Below are positions 7,658-16,410 of a stretch of DNA of 64,000 nt, piece by piece. The DNA lies in assembly GCA_937871435.1 (NCBI GenBank), contig CALMQM010000039.1, positions 25,068 to 89,067 of the forward strand, read 5' to 3'. Positions within the stretch are counted from its first letter, which is position 1. Each line of letters opens with the position of its first letter. Made by a program: the position numbers and the translations under genes. Source of the DNA: an uncultured Bacteroidota bacterium. GTDB taxonomy: Bacteria; Bacteroidota; Bacteroidia; AKYH767-A; 2013-40CM-41-45. The notes under the pieces were generated by a model that did no database searches, was not told where the DNA came from, and worked only from the letters and a program-made list of their open reading frames with translations.

Positions 7658-10591
7658 TTAATTTCTGATAATATATCTTGTACCGTTACCTTTCTCACTT
7701 TCAAAACGGATGAAGTATACTCCGGCGGATTCCGCGGATAAATCAAGTTCTTGAACCATTCCCGAATTAACATTTTTCAATGTCTGTTCGTTGATCAGAG
7801 CACCTGTTGAATTATAAACACTGAGATGAATACGATTGAATTCATCAAGAAATTGTAAAGAGATTTTTCCCGCGCTAGGATTTGGATACACATCTACAGC
7901 AAATGATGAATGAATTTCATTGATACCAACTGTTACATCTACAAAGATGCAATCTGTAGCAGTGCAATTTGTGCTTGCAGTAACTGTTACACAATAGCTG
8001 CCCGAATTAGTCACAGTAATAGTTGGAGTTGTTTCAGTGGTTGACCATGAATACGCTGTAAACCCGGAACCAGGATTGAGGATGGTGGAATTAAAAACAT
8101 GAATCGTATCGGGGCCAAGCGAGATCGTGGGTGACGTATTAATGATAGCCTGTACAGCTATATAATTGCTTGGACAAATTCCGTTAGTCGCCTGAACATA
8201 ATATGTAGTAGTCGTAGTTAAAAACGGAGTAGTGAATGTACTGCCGGTTCCAAGTTGCGTACCACCGCTTGCAGATGCATACCATATCAGCGTGGCTGAA
8301 GAAGATGCACTCAGTGTTACCGATCCGGCACCACAACGGGCTGCTGAGCTAACTGTAGGATCCGGTGTTGTTGTGCCAACTGTTGCCACTGCAGAAGCGC
8401 GACCGGATGAACACGTTCCATCGGATGCCTCGGCATAATACGTAGTAGTTGTTGAAATTACCGGAGTGGTAAAGTTGAGACCGCTGCCGATTGAGGATCC
8501 GCCGGAAGCAACATCAAACCAGGAAACAGTGTTGGAAGATGTTGCACTTAACTGAACAGTACCGGAACCACAGCGGGAGCCGGGAGTAGTGACAGGATTC
8601 GCAGGTACTGAAAGAATTGTAGCCGTTGCTGCTACTCGCGAGCTTGCGCAGGTTCCGTTATTCGCTTCTGCATAATAAGTAGTTGTTGAACTGATCGATG
8701 GAGTCGTAAATGTTGTTCCGCTACCCAGTAAACTTCCCCCTGTAGAGGCAGCATACCAGTCTATCGGATCCGATGCATTTGCAGTAAGACCCACTGTTCC
8801 TGTACCACAACGTTGCGCAGATGTTGTCGTGGGTGCCGCAGGAATTGTTCCTATCGTCGCAGTAACTGCTACTCTTGAACTTGGACAATTTCCTCCTGCC
8901 TGTGCATAATAGGTAGTCGTGCCGGATAAACTTGGTGTTGTATAATTTGGACCTGTTGCCAACAAAGTTCCTCCACTTGCTGCGGAGTACCAGAAGATGC
9001 TGTCCGGAGAACTTGCCGAAAGAGCAACTGTTCCAGTACCGCAATGTAACCCATTCGTTACTGTTGGCGCCACCGAATACGCCGTAACCGGAATACTAAC
9101 ATTTAAAGTATTGTAAGCGGGGAAAACATCGTTTGTAACATTTGCTGTGCAAGCAAAATTGTATGTTCCTCCTGCACTGGTATTGATGGTTGTGGAAAAA
9201 GTAAGTGTATCCAGATCTCCCGGATGAATGGCGCCAACATAGGTCTGATTCAGCGTTTGTGTGATGGCTCCAGTGATTTGAATAGTTACTGATGGATTTA
9301 TCAATGTATCACGTCCAAAATTCCGCACGTACACCTGAACTACAGTGCTTGCATTTCCACAGGAATTCGGAACAGGAGAAATTACCCCGGACACTGTTCC
9401 ATAGGTGAGATAATTGCCAATGTTTCCGCTTCCGTTCATTTTCACGACATAGGCATCTTCACCATTAAAATTAAAACTGCTGCTATAGCCTGCCATGATG
9501 TATCCGCCATCGGATGTTTGTTGTCCGCTATACCCGTGATCGTGATTCACTCCGCCCATCGTTCTGGACCAGACTGAATCTCCGCTGGCAGTGGTCTTCA
9601 TCATCCACATATTGGGTTCCAGTGGACCAGAACTCCTGCTGGTTCCGCTGGCAATAAAACCTCCATCGTTCGTAGCTTCGATTCTGTGAAAATCATCCTG
9701 ATCGTTCCCTCCATAAATTTTTGCCCAAATCTGAGTTCCACCGGAGTCAGTTTTGACAATGTATCCATCGTTTCCTCCCAGTCCGGAAATGTCATCCGTT
9801 CCTCCGGCAAGCATGAAAGTTCCATCACTGTTCCGAACGATATGTTCTATGTTATCCGTCCCCGCTGTTCCCCAACGGTTGGTCCACAGTGTTGCTCCGG
9901 ATGAATTCGTGCGAACAAGGTATAAGTCCAGTCCTGTTGCTCCATTGGTACTCTGACCTCCAATGATGAATCCATTATCCGGCAATTGACGAATACAATT
10001 CGCGTCATCATATCCTGATGAGCCATACCTTCTTGTCCATGTTGTATCGCCGGATGAATTTGTGCGGATGATAAAGGCGTCATAGTATTGTGCCGGAGCT
10101 GATGTGGTGTATCCCGTGATCGCGTACCCTCCGTCTGAAGTTTGAATGATGTCCTGTGTACGGTCTTTTCCTACTCCTCCCCAGGTATTGATCCACTGAA
10201 CATTTCCATTCGCATCAGTTTTTACCCACCATGCATCGTCTGAACCAGAACCATAACTTGTAGTATAACCGCAAAAAGCAAATCCTCCGTCAGCAGTATT
10301 GATTACTTTGTAGAACAAATCTTTTCTGCTGGAAGGGCCGTTCATTCGTTTTGTCCATAAGGTATCTCCGCTCGTATTCATCCGCACAACATATGCATCG
10401 GTGTCATTGACGGTTGAGTCAGAAGTATATCCGGCAAGAATGTATCCTCCGGAAGGAACTTCAGTAACAGATCGAAAAACGTCTGTACTTTTTTTACTGA
10501 AAATTTTTTCCCAGGTGACTTGCGCGGAAATGACGGATGAAATCAACAAGAGAAAAACTGTTGACAAAGAAACAATGGTACTTTTTTTCAT
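7658..10591 (-). CDS. Giant T9SS surface protein: propeller-like repeats plus Ig-like repeats
   Basis: 977 aa from the ATG at 10591, which begins the signal peptide MKKSTIVSLSTVFLLLISS with cleavage after ISAQ. Residues about 30-390 hold repeats of the form DGGYILAGYTSDS...VVRMNTSGDTLWTKR, a beta-propeller-like pattern. A CARDB-like segment follows (about 395-500), then four Ig-like modules (about 505-820), each with RCGTGTVxL, WY, GG, TTPxxxxTTTYYAEA. The protein ends with a type A T9SS tail (VDVYPNPSAGK, from about 897). No catalytic motif was found, so an adhesive or structural surface role is inferred. It is a tandem paralogue of the gene immediately upstream, 75 bp away and behind a terminator. 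Confidence 0.85.
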   Translation of the reverse strand: MKKSTIVSLSTVFLLLISSVISAQVTWEKIFSKKSTDVFRSVTEVPSGGYILAGYTSDSTVNDTDAYVVRMNTSGDTLWTKRMNGPSSRKDLFYKVINTADGGFAFCGYTTSYGSGSDDAWWVKTDANGNVQWINTWGGVGKDRTQDIIQTSDGGYAITGYTTSAPAQYYDAFIIRTNSSGDTTWTRRYGSSGYDDANCIRQLPDNGFIIGGQSTNGATGLDLYLVRTNSSGATLWTNRWGTAGTDNIEHIVRNSDGTFMLAGGTDDISGLGGNDGYIVKTDSGGTQIWAKIYGGNDQDDFHRIEATNDGGFIASGTSRSSGPLEPNMWMMKTTASGDSVWSRTMGGVNHDHGYSGQQTSDGGYIMAGYSSSFNFNGEDAYVVKMNGSGNIGNYLTYGTVSGVISPVPNSCGNASTVVQVYVRNFGRDTLINPSVTIQITGAITQTLNQTYVGAIHPGDLDTLTFSTTINTSAGGTYNFACTANVTNDVFPAYNTLNVSIPVTAYSVAPTVTNGLHCGTGTVALSASSPDSIFWYSAASGGTLLATGPNYTTPSLSGTTTYYAQAGGNCPSSRVAVTATIGTIPAAPTTTSAQRCGTGTVGLTANASDPIDWYAASTGGSLLGSGTTFTTPSISSTTTYYAEANNGTCASSRVAATATILSVPANPVTTPGSRCGSGTVQLSATSSNTVSWFDVASGGSSIGSGLNFTTPVISTTTTYYAEASDGTCSSGRASAVATVGTTTPDPTVSSAARCGAGSVTLSASSSATLIWYASASGGTQLGTGSTFTTPFLTTTTTYYVQATNGICPSNYIAVQAIINTSPTISLGPDTIHVFNSTILNPGSGFTAYSWSTTETTPTITVTNSGSYCVTVTASTNCTATDCIFVDVTVGINEIHSSFAVDVYPNPSAGKISLQFLDEFNRIHLSVYNSTGALINEQTLKNVNSGMVQELDLSAESAGVYFIRFESEKGNGTRYIIRN
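8128..9080 (-). repeat. Four Ig-like repeats (CHU/Ig_7 type) in the 977-aa protein gene
   Basis: Four copies of about 79 residues with the shared pattern CGxGTVxLxA, WY, ASGGxxxGTG, FTTPxxSxTTTYY. The same module occurs eight times in the neighbouring gene. Confidence 0.8.
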
Positions 10592-10616
10592 AGAGAAGGA
10601 TTTTATTAAAACAAAC

Positions 10617-10652
10617 AAACCAATGGAACAACAGCTTTGTCCCATTGGTTTG
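10617..10652 (-). terminator. Terminator between the two giant paralogous surface-protein genes
   Basis: CAAACCAATGG at 10617-10627 pairs with CCATTGGTTTG at 10642-10652, an 11-bp perfect stem. On the minus strand it is followed by a T-rich stretch. It lies just past the stop at 10667 and upstream of the next start at 10591. Confidence 0.82.
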
Positions 10653-10666
10653 AAGAATGAAGGGTA

Positions 10667-13600
10667 TTATTCCAGAATGATCTGACGTGTCACACTTCCA
10701 TTAGATGTTGACAAGGTGAGATAATATATTCCTTTTGCACAAGACGACAGATCAACAACTTTACGATAGCCAGTAAGTACTCTGTGAGAATCCCTGAAGA
10801 ATAACTGTCCAAGAGCATTCGTAATTTTCAGATCGAAAACGGAAGAAGGATTGTCTACACGGATTTCAATCAATCCTGAACTTGGATTAGGATATGCGAC
10901 CAATGAAACATTCCCGGCTATTGCATTAACTCCGGTAATCACATTGACGAAAATCGAATCGGTGCCCTGACAAGAGTGTGCATCAGTCACAACCACACTG
11001 TAAGTTCCTGTAGCATTTACACTGATCGTTTGTGTAGTGGCAGTAGTACTCCATGAATAAGCAGAATAACCGGCTCCGGCATCCAACGTGATGGTTTGTC
11101 CGGAGATGATATTCAATGTATCCGGGCCAAGGTTAATACTTGGTGGAGTCCAGATGTCAGCAGTTACAGGAACCCTGTTACTTGTACACGTACCATTGCT
11201 GGCTTCAACATAATAAGTAGTTGTGGAGGAGAAATTGTCCTGGTAAGAAGTACCTGTCGTAATTATATTACCTCCGCTCGAGGCATCATACCATGTCATC
11301 GGATCTGAAGCACTTGCCTGCAGAGTCAGTTGAGCAGGACCACAATTTGATGCACCTGTTACAACAGGATCAGCAGGAACAGTGTTCACGACAGCATTCA
11401 CAGCAACAGGGTTGCTTTCGCATCCTGTTACACCTGCAACTGCATAGAAAATTGTTGTTGTGCTGATAGAAGGAGTAGTGAAATTCAGACCGGTGCCAAG
11501 TAAATTACCATTCGGAGCGTCATACCATGATACAGGGTCTGAAGACGAAGCACTGAGATCAACGGTACCGGTTCCACAACGCGAGCCATCTGTCACAGTC
11601 GGATCAGCAGCCTGAGAAGAAATTACAGCATCCACGGGAACACGAACACTCAGGCAGGATGTCCCTGCTTCCGCATAATATGTTGTTGTGACAGAAATCG
11701 ACGGAGTAGTAAATGTTGTGCCTGTTCCCAGAGCAGTTCCGCCGCTGGCAACATCATACCAGGTTATCGGATCCGGTGATGAAGCTGTCAGATCAACCGT
11801 TCCGGGACCACAATGCGTTCCGGATGTAACAGTTGGCGGAGGTGTGACCACAATTTCGGCAAGTACAGGAACTCGCGCGCTCACACAGCTTCCATTGCTT
11901 GATTGCGCATAGTAGGTTGTTGATGTGTTCAATACAGGAGTAGTAAAATTAATTCCTGAAGCAACTTGTGTTCCGCCTGTAGCGGCGTCCCACCAGGTGA
12001 CAGGATCAATCGCGGACGCACTAAGTACCATTGATCCGGGACCACAGTGCGAAGCGTCGACACCTGTTGGTGTTCCTACTGTGGTAATATTCGCAGTAAC
12101 TGCTACACGCGGACTTGGGCAAGCGCTGACTGCTTCAGCATAATAAATTGTAGGTTGTGATAAAACAGGAGTTACAAAATTGTATGTAGTTGCGAGAATG
12201 GTTCCTCCTGTTGGAACAGAATACCACGCTACCGGATCCGGTGAACTGGCGGTGAGAGTCACTGATACAGGGCCACATGCATTTACATCAGACACTGTAG
12301 GAGACGCTGCACTGTTGATGATTGCCTGAACCGGTACAGCTGCACTTGGACAGGAAGTGCCGGCAACAGCATAATAAGTTGTAGTGGTATTCAGGAAAGG
12401 TGTGGTGAAGGTGGTGCCACTTCCAACAAGCAATCCTCCGCTTGCAGCATCATACCACGAAACCGGATCGGATGCTGTTGCAGTGAGTGTGACTGTACCC
12501 GGTCCGCAATTCGTAACATCCGGTGCGGTAGGTGCACTTGAAGTGGAATTGATAATTGCCTGAACAGGAATTCTGCCTGAGCAGGCACCGACCTGCAAAT
12601 AATAGGTAGTCGTACTGTTCAGAGAAGGTGTAGTATAAGAAGAACCTGTTCCAAGTAAAGTACCTCCACTTGCTGCATCGTACCACTCCAGTGTTTGAGA
12701 AGAGTTAGCCGTCAATGTTACTGTTCCGTTTCCGCAACGCGTTTTATCAAATGCTGTTGTACCGGATGTTCCGATGATAGCCTCTGCAGAGATACGGTTG
12801 GTTCCGCAATTTTCATAAGGGACAAACACATACCAATCGTAGAAATAGTAGTAGAAATTTGGACCGCCACTTGATCCATAAATTTCTAATGTACGTGAAA
12901 TGTCATATGGATAAGCAACACCTGAATTGTTTCTGAATAATGTACCACTTCCCGCTCCAAGTCCAAGCTGGAAATCATTCCCGGGAGGGATACTGAAATC
13001 AAGATAGACACGGCTTTCTCCAACAGGAATATTCACCGTTTTGGATTGAAGAACCGTACCACCAGAGTTCCTGAATTCAATCGTGCGATTACCTGCAGAT
13101 GTAGCATACACTTTCACTGAAATCAATCTGAAATTAACACGCGAATCGAATTTGAGATATCCGTTTGAAGATGTACCACCGCCGCCGATTGTGTTGTCGT
13201 GCGGTTCCATCAAATCTCCTTTACCTTTGAAAGCCTCCACATAATAAGTCGTGCTATTGTTTAAGGAAGGTGTCACATAAGAAGAACCGGTTGAAACCAG
13301 ATTTCCTCCGGTCGGAGCATTATACCAGAATAATGAATCGGCAGAACTTCCGGGAGTAGCAGCTAACGTTACCGAGCCGTTTGTGCAATTGACACCGGAT
13401 GTGGTCGAAGGATCAGCAGTATGAGCAAGGACGTTTACCGTGAGATAGCTTGAGTCATTAGTATAAGAAATATCATTCGTACGATGAATGATATAAGCTG
13501 ACATCGTGTAAGTGCCTGTTGCAGAAAAGTTATAAGTTTGATCAAATGTGAGCTGTGCACTTGTACCAGGCAGCAATGCGGAAGTCAATGTGTCCTGAAG

Positions 13601-14929
13601 CGTGGTTGTTGTTGTTCCATCATTAATTTTAACTATGACCGGAATATTCGTTTCATTCGTCGCACCGTAATTTGTCAGCAGCATGCTGATCTGAACATTG
13701 TTGCTTCTGCATACTTTGTCAAGTGGTTCAATAAAATTATCGATCGCAACATCCTTTGATACTCCACCGCCTGGTCCCAGTTTTACCAGAGCAAAATTCT
13801 GTTTATTACTTGCATTTCTGAAATACCCGAATTCAGCGTATCCTCCGTCTGATGTTTCAATTCCACGATAAGCATGGTCATGATAAGCGCTTCCGTAGCT
13901 GTAGTTAGACCATTCCACATTTCCATTCACATCAGTTTTGATCAGGTAATAATTTGGATTGATCAGGTTAAAACTCCGAGTGATTCCGGCCATTACAAAT
14001 CCTCCGTCAGAAGTGTTCTCAATAGTTTTTCCACCGTCCTTTTTTGTCCCACCGTATACTTTAGTCCACAATGTATCTCCGTTCGCATCGGTACGAATCA
14101 GCCAGATGTCTGTATCACCAAGACCATTTGCTAAACTGTCTGCATCACCAACCAACACATATCCTCCACCTGCGGCAATTTGTACATAGTGTGCCTCCTG
14201 CAAACCGTTATTTGCATATGTTTTTTGCCACTGAACATTTCCATTCGCGTCGGTTTTTACCATGTAGAAATCACCGTCGAGATTTCCATAGCTGTAAGTT
14301 TGTCCACCAATGATGAATCCTCCATCCGCAGTTTGTTGAATTGAGTTTCCGATTTCATAGGATTGTCCACCGATATTTTTCGTCCACAATGAATCACCGT
14401 TTGAGTCAAGACGAACTAGGTAAATATCGTAGTACTGCGTGCCTGCTGTGTAATTGATACCAACTGCTGCATACCCTCCATCTGATGTTTGAACGATAGC
14501 TTCTAATTCCTGTAAGCCTGTGTCTCCCACAGTTTTCGCCCAGGTTTGAATGCCACTTGCATTTGTTTTGATGATCCAGCCATCGTTCCCACCTCTGCCA
14601 TAGCTACCTGTAAAACCGGCGATGACAAATCCGCCATCACTTGTAGGTTTCACCATGTTACCGAAATCGTATTGGGTTCCACCGAAGGATTTGTTCCAGA
14701 GTGTGTTGCCGTATGCGTCTGTACGAACCAGCCAAACATCTGCCTGGCCATTACTATACGTGTTCGTCATTCCTGTGAGAATAAATCCACTGTCTGGCAT
14801 TTGTTCCATCCAGCGTCCATCCTCGTTTTCAACACCGCCATATTCTTTACTGAATGCGATTTGTGCCTTCCCGGAATATCCGAATGACAAAAGAAGTGCA
14901 AGCAGAGAGAGAGAGAAGATTTGTTTCAT
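10667..14929 (-). CDS. Giant T9SS surface protein, paralogue with eight Ig-like repeats
   Basis: 1420 aa from the ATG at 14929 (MKQIFSLSLLALLLSFGYSG, a signal peptide ending near GKAQ). Same architecture as the downstream paralogue: propeller-like repeats (about 25-395) with phrases such as TSDGGFVIAGFTGSYGRGG and VKTDANGNVQWQKTY; a CARDB-like segment (about 395-505); eight Ig-like modules (about 501-1263), the first carrying an insertion of about 110 residues that looks like a small beta-sandwich; then a type A T9SS tail starting near VAYPNPSSGL. No enzyme motif was seen. The likely role is a cell-surface stalk or adhesin; the function is unproven. A Bacteroidota-type -7 box is found upstream at 14954-14961. 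Confidence 0.85.
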   Translation of the reverse strand: MKQIFSLSLLALLLSFGYSGKAQIAFSKEYGGVENEDGRWMEQMPDSGFILTGMTNTYSNGQADVWLVRTDAYGNTLWNKSFGGTQYDFGNMVKPTSDGGFVIAGFTGSYGRGGNDGWIIKTNASGIQTWAKTVGDTGLQELEAIVQTSDGGYAAVGINYTAGTQYYDIYLVRLDSNGDSLWTKNIGGQSYEIGNSIQQTADGGFIIGGQTYSYGNLDGDFYMVKTDANGNVQWQKTYANNGLQEAHYVQIAAGGGYVLVGDADSLANGLGDTDIWLIRTDANGDTLWTKVYGGTKKDGGKTIENTSDGGFVMAGITRSFNLINPNYYLIKTDVNGNVEWSNYSYGSAYHDHAYRGIETSDGGYAEFGYFRNASNKQNFALVKLGPGGGVSKDVAIDNFIEPLDKVCRSNNVQISMLLTNYGATNETNIPVIVKINDGTTTTTLQDTLTSALLPGTSAQLTFDQTYNFSATGTYTMSAYIIHRTNDISYTNDSSYLTVNVLAHTADPSTTSGVNCTNGSVTLAATPGSSADSLFWYNAPTGGNLVSTGSSYVTPSLNNSTTYYVEAFKGKGDLMEPHDNTIGGGGTSSNGYLKFDSRVNFRLISVKVYATSAGNRTIEFRNSGGTVLQSKTVNIPVGESRVYLDFSIPPGNDFQLGLGAGSGTLFRNNSGVAYPYDISRTLEIYGSSGGPNFYYYFYDWYVFVPYENCGTNRISAEAIIGTSGTTAFDKTRCGNGTVTLTANSSQTLEWYDAASGGTLLGTGSSYTTPSLNSTTTYYLQVGACSGRIPVQAIINSTSSAPTAPDVTNCGPGTVTLTATASDPVSWYDAASGGLLVGSGTTFTTPFLNTTTTYYAVAGTSCPSAAVPVQAIINSAASPTVSDVNACGPVSVTLTASSPDPVAWYSVPTGGTILATTYNFVTPVLSQPTIYYAEAVSACPSPRVAVTANITTVGTPTGVDASHCGPGSMVLSASAIDPVTWWDAATGGTQVASGINFTTPVLNTSTTYYAQSSNGSCVSARVPVLAEIVVTPPPTVTSGTHCGPGTVDLTASSPDPITWYDVASGGTALGTGTTFTTPSISVTTTYYAEAGTSCLSVRVPVDAVISSQAADPTVTDGSRCGTGTVDLSASSSDPVSWYDAPNGNLLGTGLNFTTPSISTTTIFYAVAGVTGCESNPVAVNAVVNTVPADPVVTGASNCGPAQLTLQASASDPMTWYDASSGGNIITTGTSYQDNFSSTTTYYVEASNGTCTSNRVPVTADIWTPPSINLGPDTLNIISGQTITLDAGAGYSAYSWSTTATTQTISVNATGTYSVVVTDAHSCQGTDSIFVNVITGVNAIAGNVSLVAYPNPSSGLIEIRVDNPSSVFDLKITNALGQLFFRDSHRVLTGYRKVVDLSSCAKGIYYLTLSTSNGSVTRQIILE
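11140..13425 (-). repeat. Eight Ig-like repeats (CHU/Ig_7 type) in the 1420-aa protein gene
   Basis: Eight copies of the same roughly 79-residue module as in the downstream paralogue (CGPGTVTLTA, DPVSWYDAASGG, TTPxLNTTTTYY). The copy number is double that of the paralogue, so repeat gain or loss separates the two genes. Confidence 0.82.
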
Positions 14930-14953
14930 ATATTTATCGGGAGAATTTTTTTG

Positions 14954-14961
14954 CAAAAATA
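14954..14961 (-). promoter_or_regulatory. Putative -7 box upstream of the 1420-aa surface-protein gene
   Basis: On the minus strand this reads TATTTTTG, matching TAnnTTTG, 24 nt before the start codon at 14929. No convincing -33 TTTG was found. Confidence 0.35.
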
Positions 14962-15020
14962 GTTGATTATTAAGCAGCTACTGTCCGAATCAGGTAAAAA
15001 GAAATTAACAATTCGTATAC

Positions 15021-15107
15021 ATCAGGATTTCTTCATTTTTCCTCCAAAACCCGCAACAGATAAGGCTTTAAGCGGGTTTTCACCGGAAATAAAAGATCCT
15101 GATTTTT
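15021..15107 (+). ncRNA. Candidate structured RNA or orphan terminator
   Basis: Nested inverted repeats: outer ATCAGGAT (15021-15028) with ATCCTGAT (15096-15103), inner AAAACCCGC (15046-15054) with GCGGGTTTT (15072-15080). Partial pairing between them (TTTCC with GGAAA) would make one long hairpin. Five T follow at 15103-15107. No plus-strand gene lies upstream to need a terminator, so a small RNA ending here is possible. Structure is seen; expression is inferred. Confidence 0.35.
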
Positions 15108-15136
15108 CGCGGTAAGATGTAGCATTTAACGCCTAA

Positions 15137-15159
15137 TTCTTACAAAAGTTTTGTAAGAA
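15137..15159. promoter_or_regulatory. Perfect palindrome, candidate operator
   Basis: TTCTTACAAAA, a single G, then TTTTGTAAGAA: 11 bp perfect arms with a 1-nt centre, lying between divergent surface-protein genes. The same half-site recurs at 35823-35833. Confidence 0.4.
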
Positions 15160-15369
15160 ACATCGTTTTTAAAATAATTTCTCAGGCCGCAAATGATCAA
15201 TCAGAAAGGGTACACTCCTCGTACTTAAATTGAGAAAAAGTATTGAAGGTGGATTTTGGAATTTAAAAGACATGAATTGTTTTTTCTGCAGCCACAATTT
15301 TCGAAATTTCAGAGGATAATCTTAACATTAAATCAGGCATTTGTCTCCTCAATTTCACCACCGGAGACG

Positions 15370-15377
15370 TACATTTG
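15370..15377 (+). promoter_or_regulatory. Putative -7 box of the first small paralogue gene
   Basis: TACATTTG matches TAnnTTTG and ends 17 nt before the start at 15395. The nearest TTTG is too far upstream (15340-15343) for a standard -33 element. Confidence 0.35.
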
Positions 15378-15394
15378 TGTGCAATTATAATTCG

Positions 15395-16240
15395 ATGCAG
15401 AAATTTCTCCTGTTCTTCCTTCTATGTTCAGGGATTGTGCATGCGCAGAATCCTGTTCCAAATCCGGGCTTTGAACTTTGGTCGTTGGGAGAAGCGGATG
15501 AATGGCTTAGCAATAATTCATTGCCTGATGTACTCACTGTTGAACCAACTCTTGATGCGAATACAGGGCTTACTGCTTGCCGGGGATCTGTTGTGGATGT
15601 AGCAGGTACAATAATTCCTCCTTTCCTCGGTTCAAATGGATTAGGTGGATTTGGTTTTTCGATTCAACAAGCGTATACAACTTTTCAATGTTGGTACAAG
15701 ACGGATCTTCAGGGAGGGGATGCGTTCATTGTTACTGTTGTGATGTATGATGACTCCACGCAAGTTGTTGGCTATGGTGACATCGCTATCACCACTTCAT
15801 CTAATTCCTATTCATTAATCTCGGTCCCTATAAATTACCCTTTCGGTACGGATGTAGCTTCCTGTGTCATTCAATTTATAATTGCAGATACAAGTGGAGG
15901 AAGTATAGCTCATGCTGCATCCTCATTCATTGTGGACGATGTGGAATTGACAGGTATCAATGGAGTCGCATTAACAGGTAAAGAATCTGAATTTTTGAGC
16001 TATCCAAACCCTGCAACCGGCAGTCTCACGATCTCTTCCCGGCTTTTGAGTAAGTCAGGTACACGGGTTTCGGTTACAGGGCAGGATGGAAAAACGACAA
16101 CTCTTCGCAATACGGCTTTTTCCAGACATTCTCAGCAAAATTGGAAACTTGATACAAGTAAGCTGACTCCGGGAAGTTACATTTTGAGCATCCGGAATGA
16201 GGATGTGGTACTTTCGAAAAGAATACTTGTGATTCACTGA
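15395..16240 (+). CDS. Secreted T9SS protein, small carbohydrate-binding-like (paralogue 1)
   Basis: 281 aa from the ATG at 15395, chosen because MQKFLLFFLLCSGIVHAQ is a clean signal peptide. The mature protein begins NPVPNPGFELW, a phrase typical of jelly-roll carbohydrate-binding-like domains of Bacteroidota secreted proteins, and this domain runs to about residue 190 (ending in FIVDDVELTGI). A type A T9SS tail follows (LSYPNPATGSL to the end). No catalytic motif is visible. It is 170 bp upstream of a paralogue with the same layout, so the pair is a tandem duplication. Ligand and role are unknown; surface or secreted location is inferred from the tail. Confidence 0.82.
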   Translation: MQKFLLFFLLCSGIVHAQNPVPNPGFELWSLGEADEWLSNNSLPDVLTVEPTLDANTGLTACRGSVVDVAGTIIPPFLGSNGLGGFGFSIQQAYTTFQCWYKTDLQGGDAFIVTVVMYDDSTQVVGYGDIAITTSSNSYSLISVPINYPFGTDVASCVIQFIIADTSGGSIAHAASSFIVDDVELTGINGVALTGKESEFLSYPNPATGSLTISSRLLSKSGTRVSVTGQDGKTTTLRNTAFSRHSQQNWKLDTSKLTPGSYILSIRNEDVVLSKRILVIH

Positions 16241-16410
16241 AAGTGACAGGATTCAAAAATGAGTGAAAGTGCTTTTCCGGGTATTCCATTTTTTCTTATT
16301 TTCGAAAAAATTCCTTCCGGTTAAAAAGGTTGAATTTTATGCTAATTCCTCAGGAATTTGGTTTTGGCGCAGGATTGTTTTGTAAAAAATATAAATCAAA
16401 TAAGATACAA

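Larger units (their letters stand above)
14962..15394. other. Divergent intergenic region with two inverted-repeat structures
   Basis: There is no gene in this 433-bp gap between divergent T9SS genes. It holds a nested hairpin (15021-15107) and an 11-1-11 perfect palindrome (15137-15159), both annotated separately, and a -7-like TACATTTG at 15370-15377. Confidence 0.6.
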
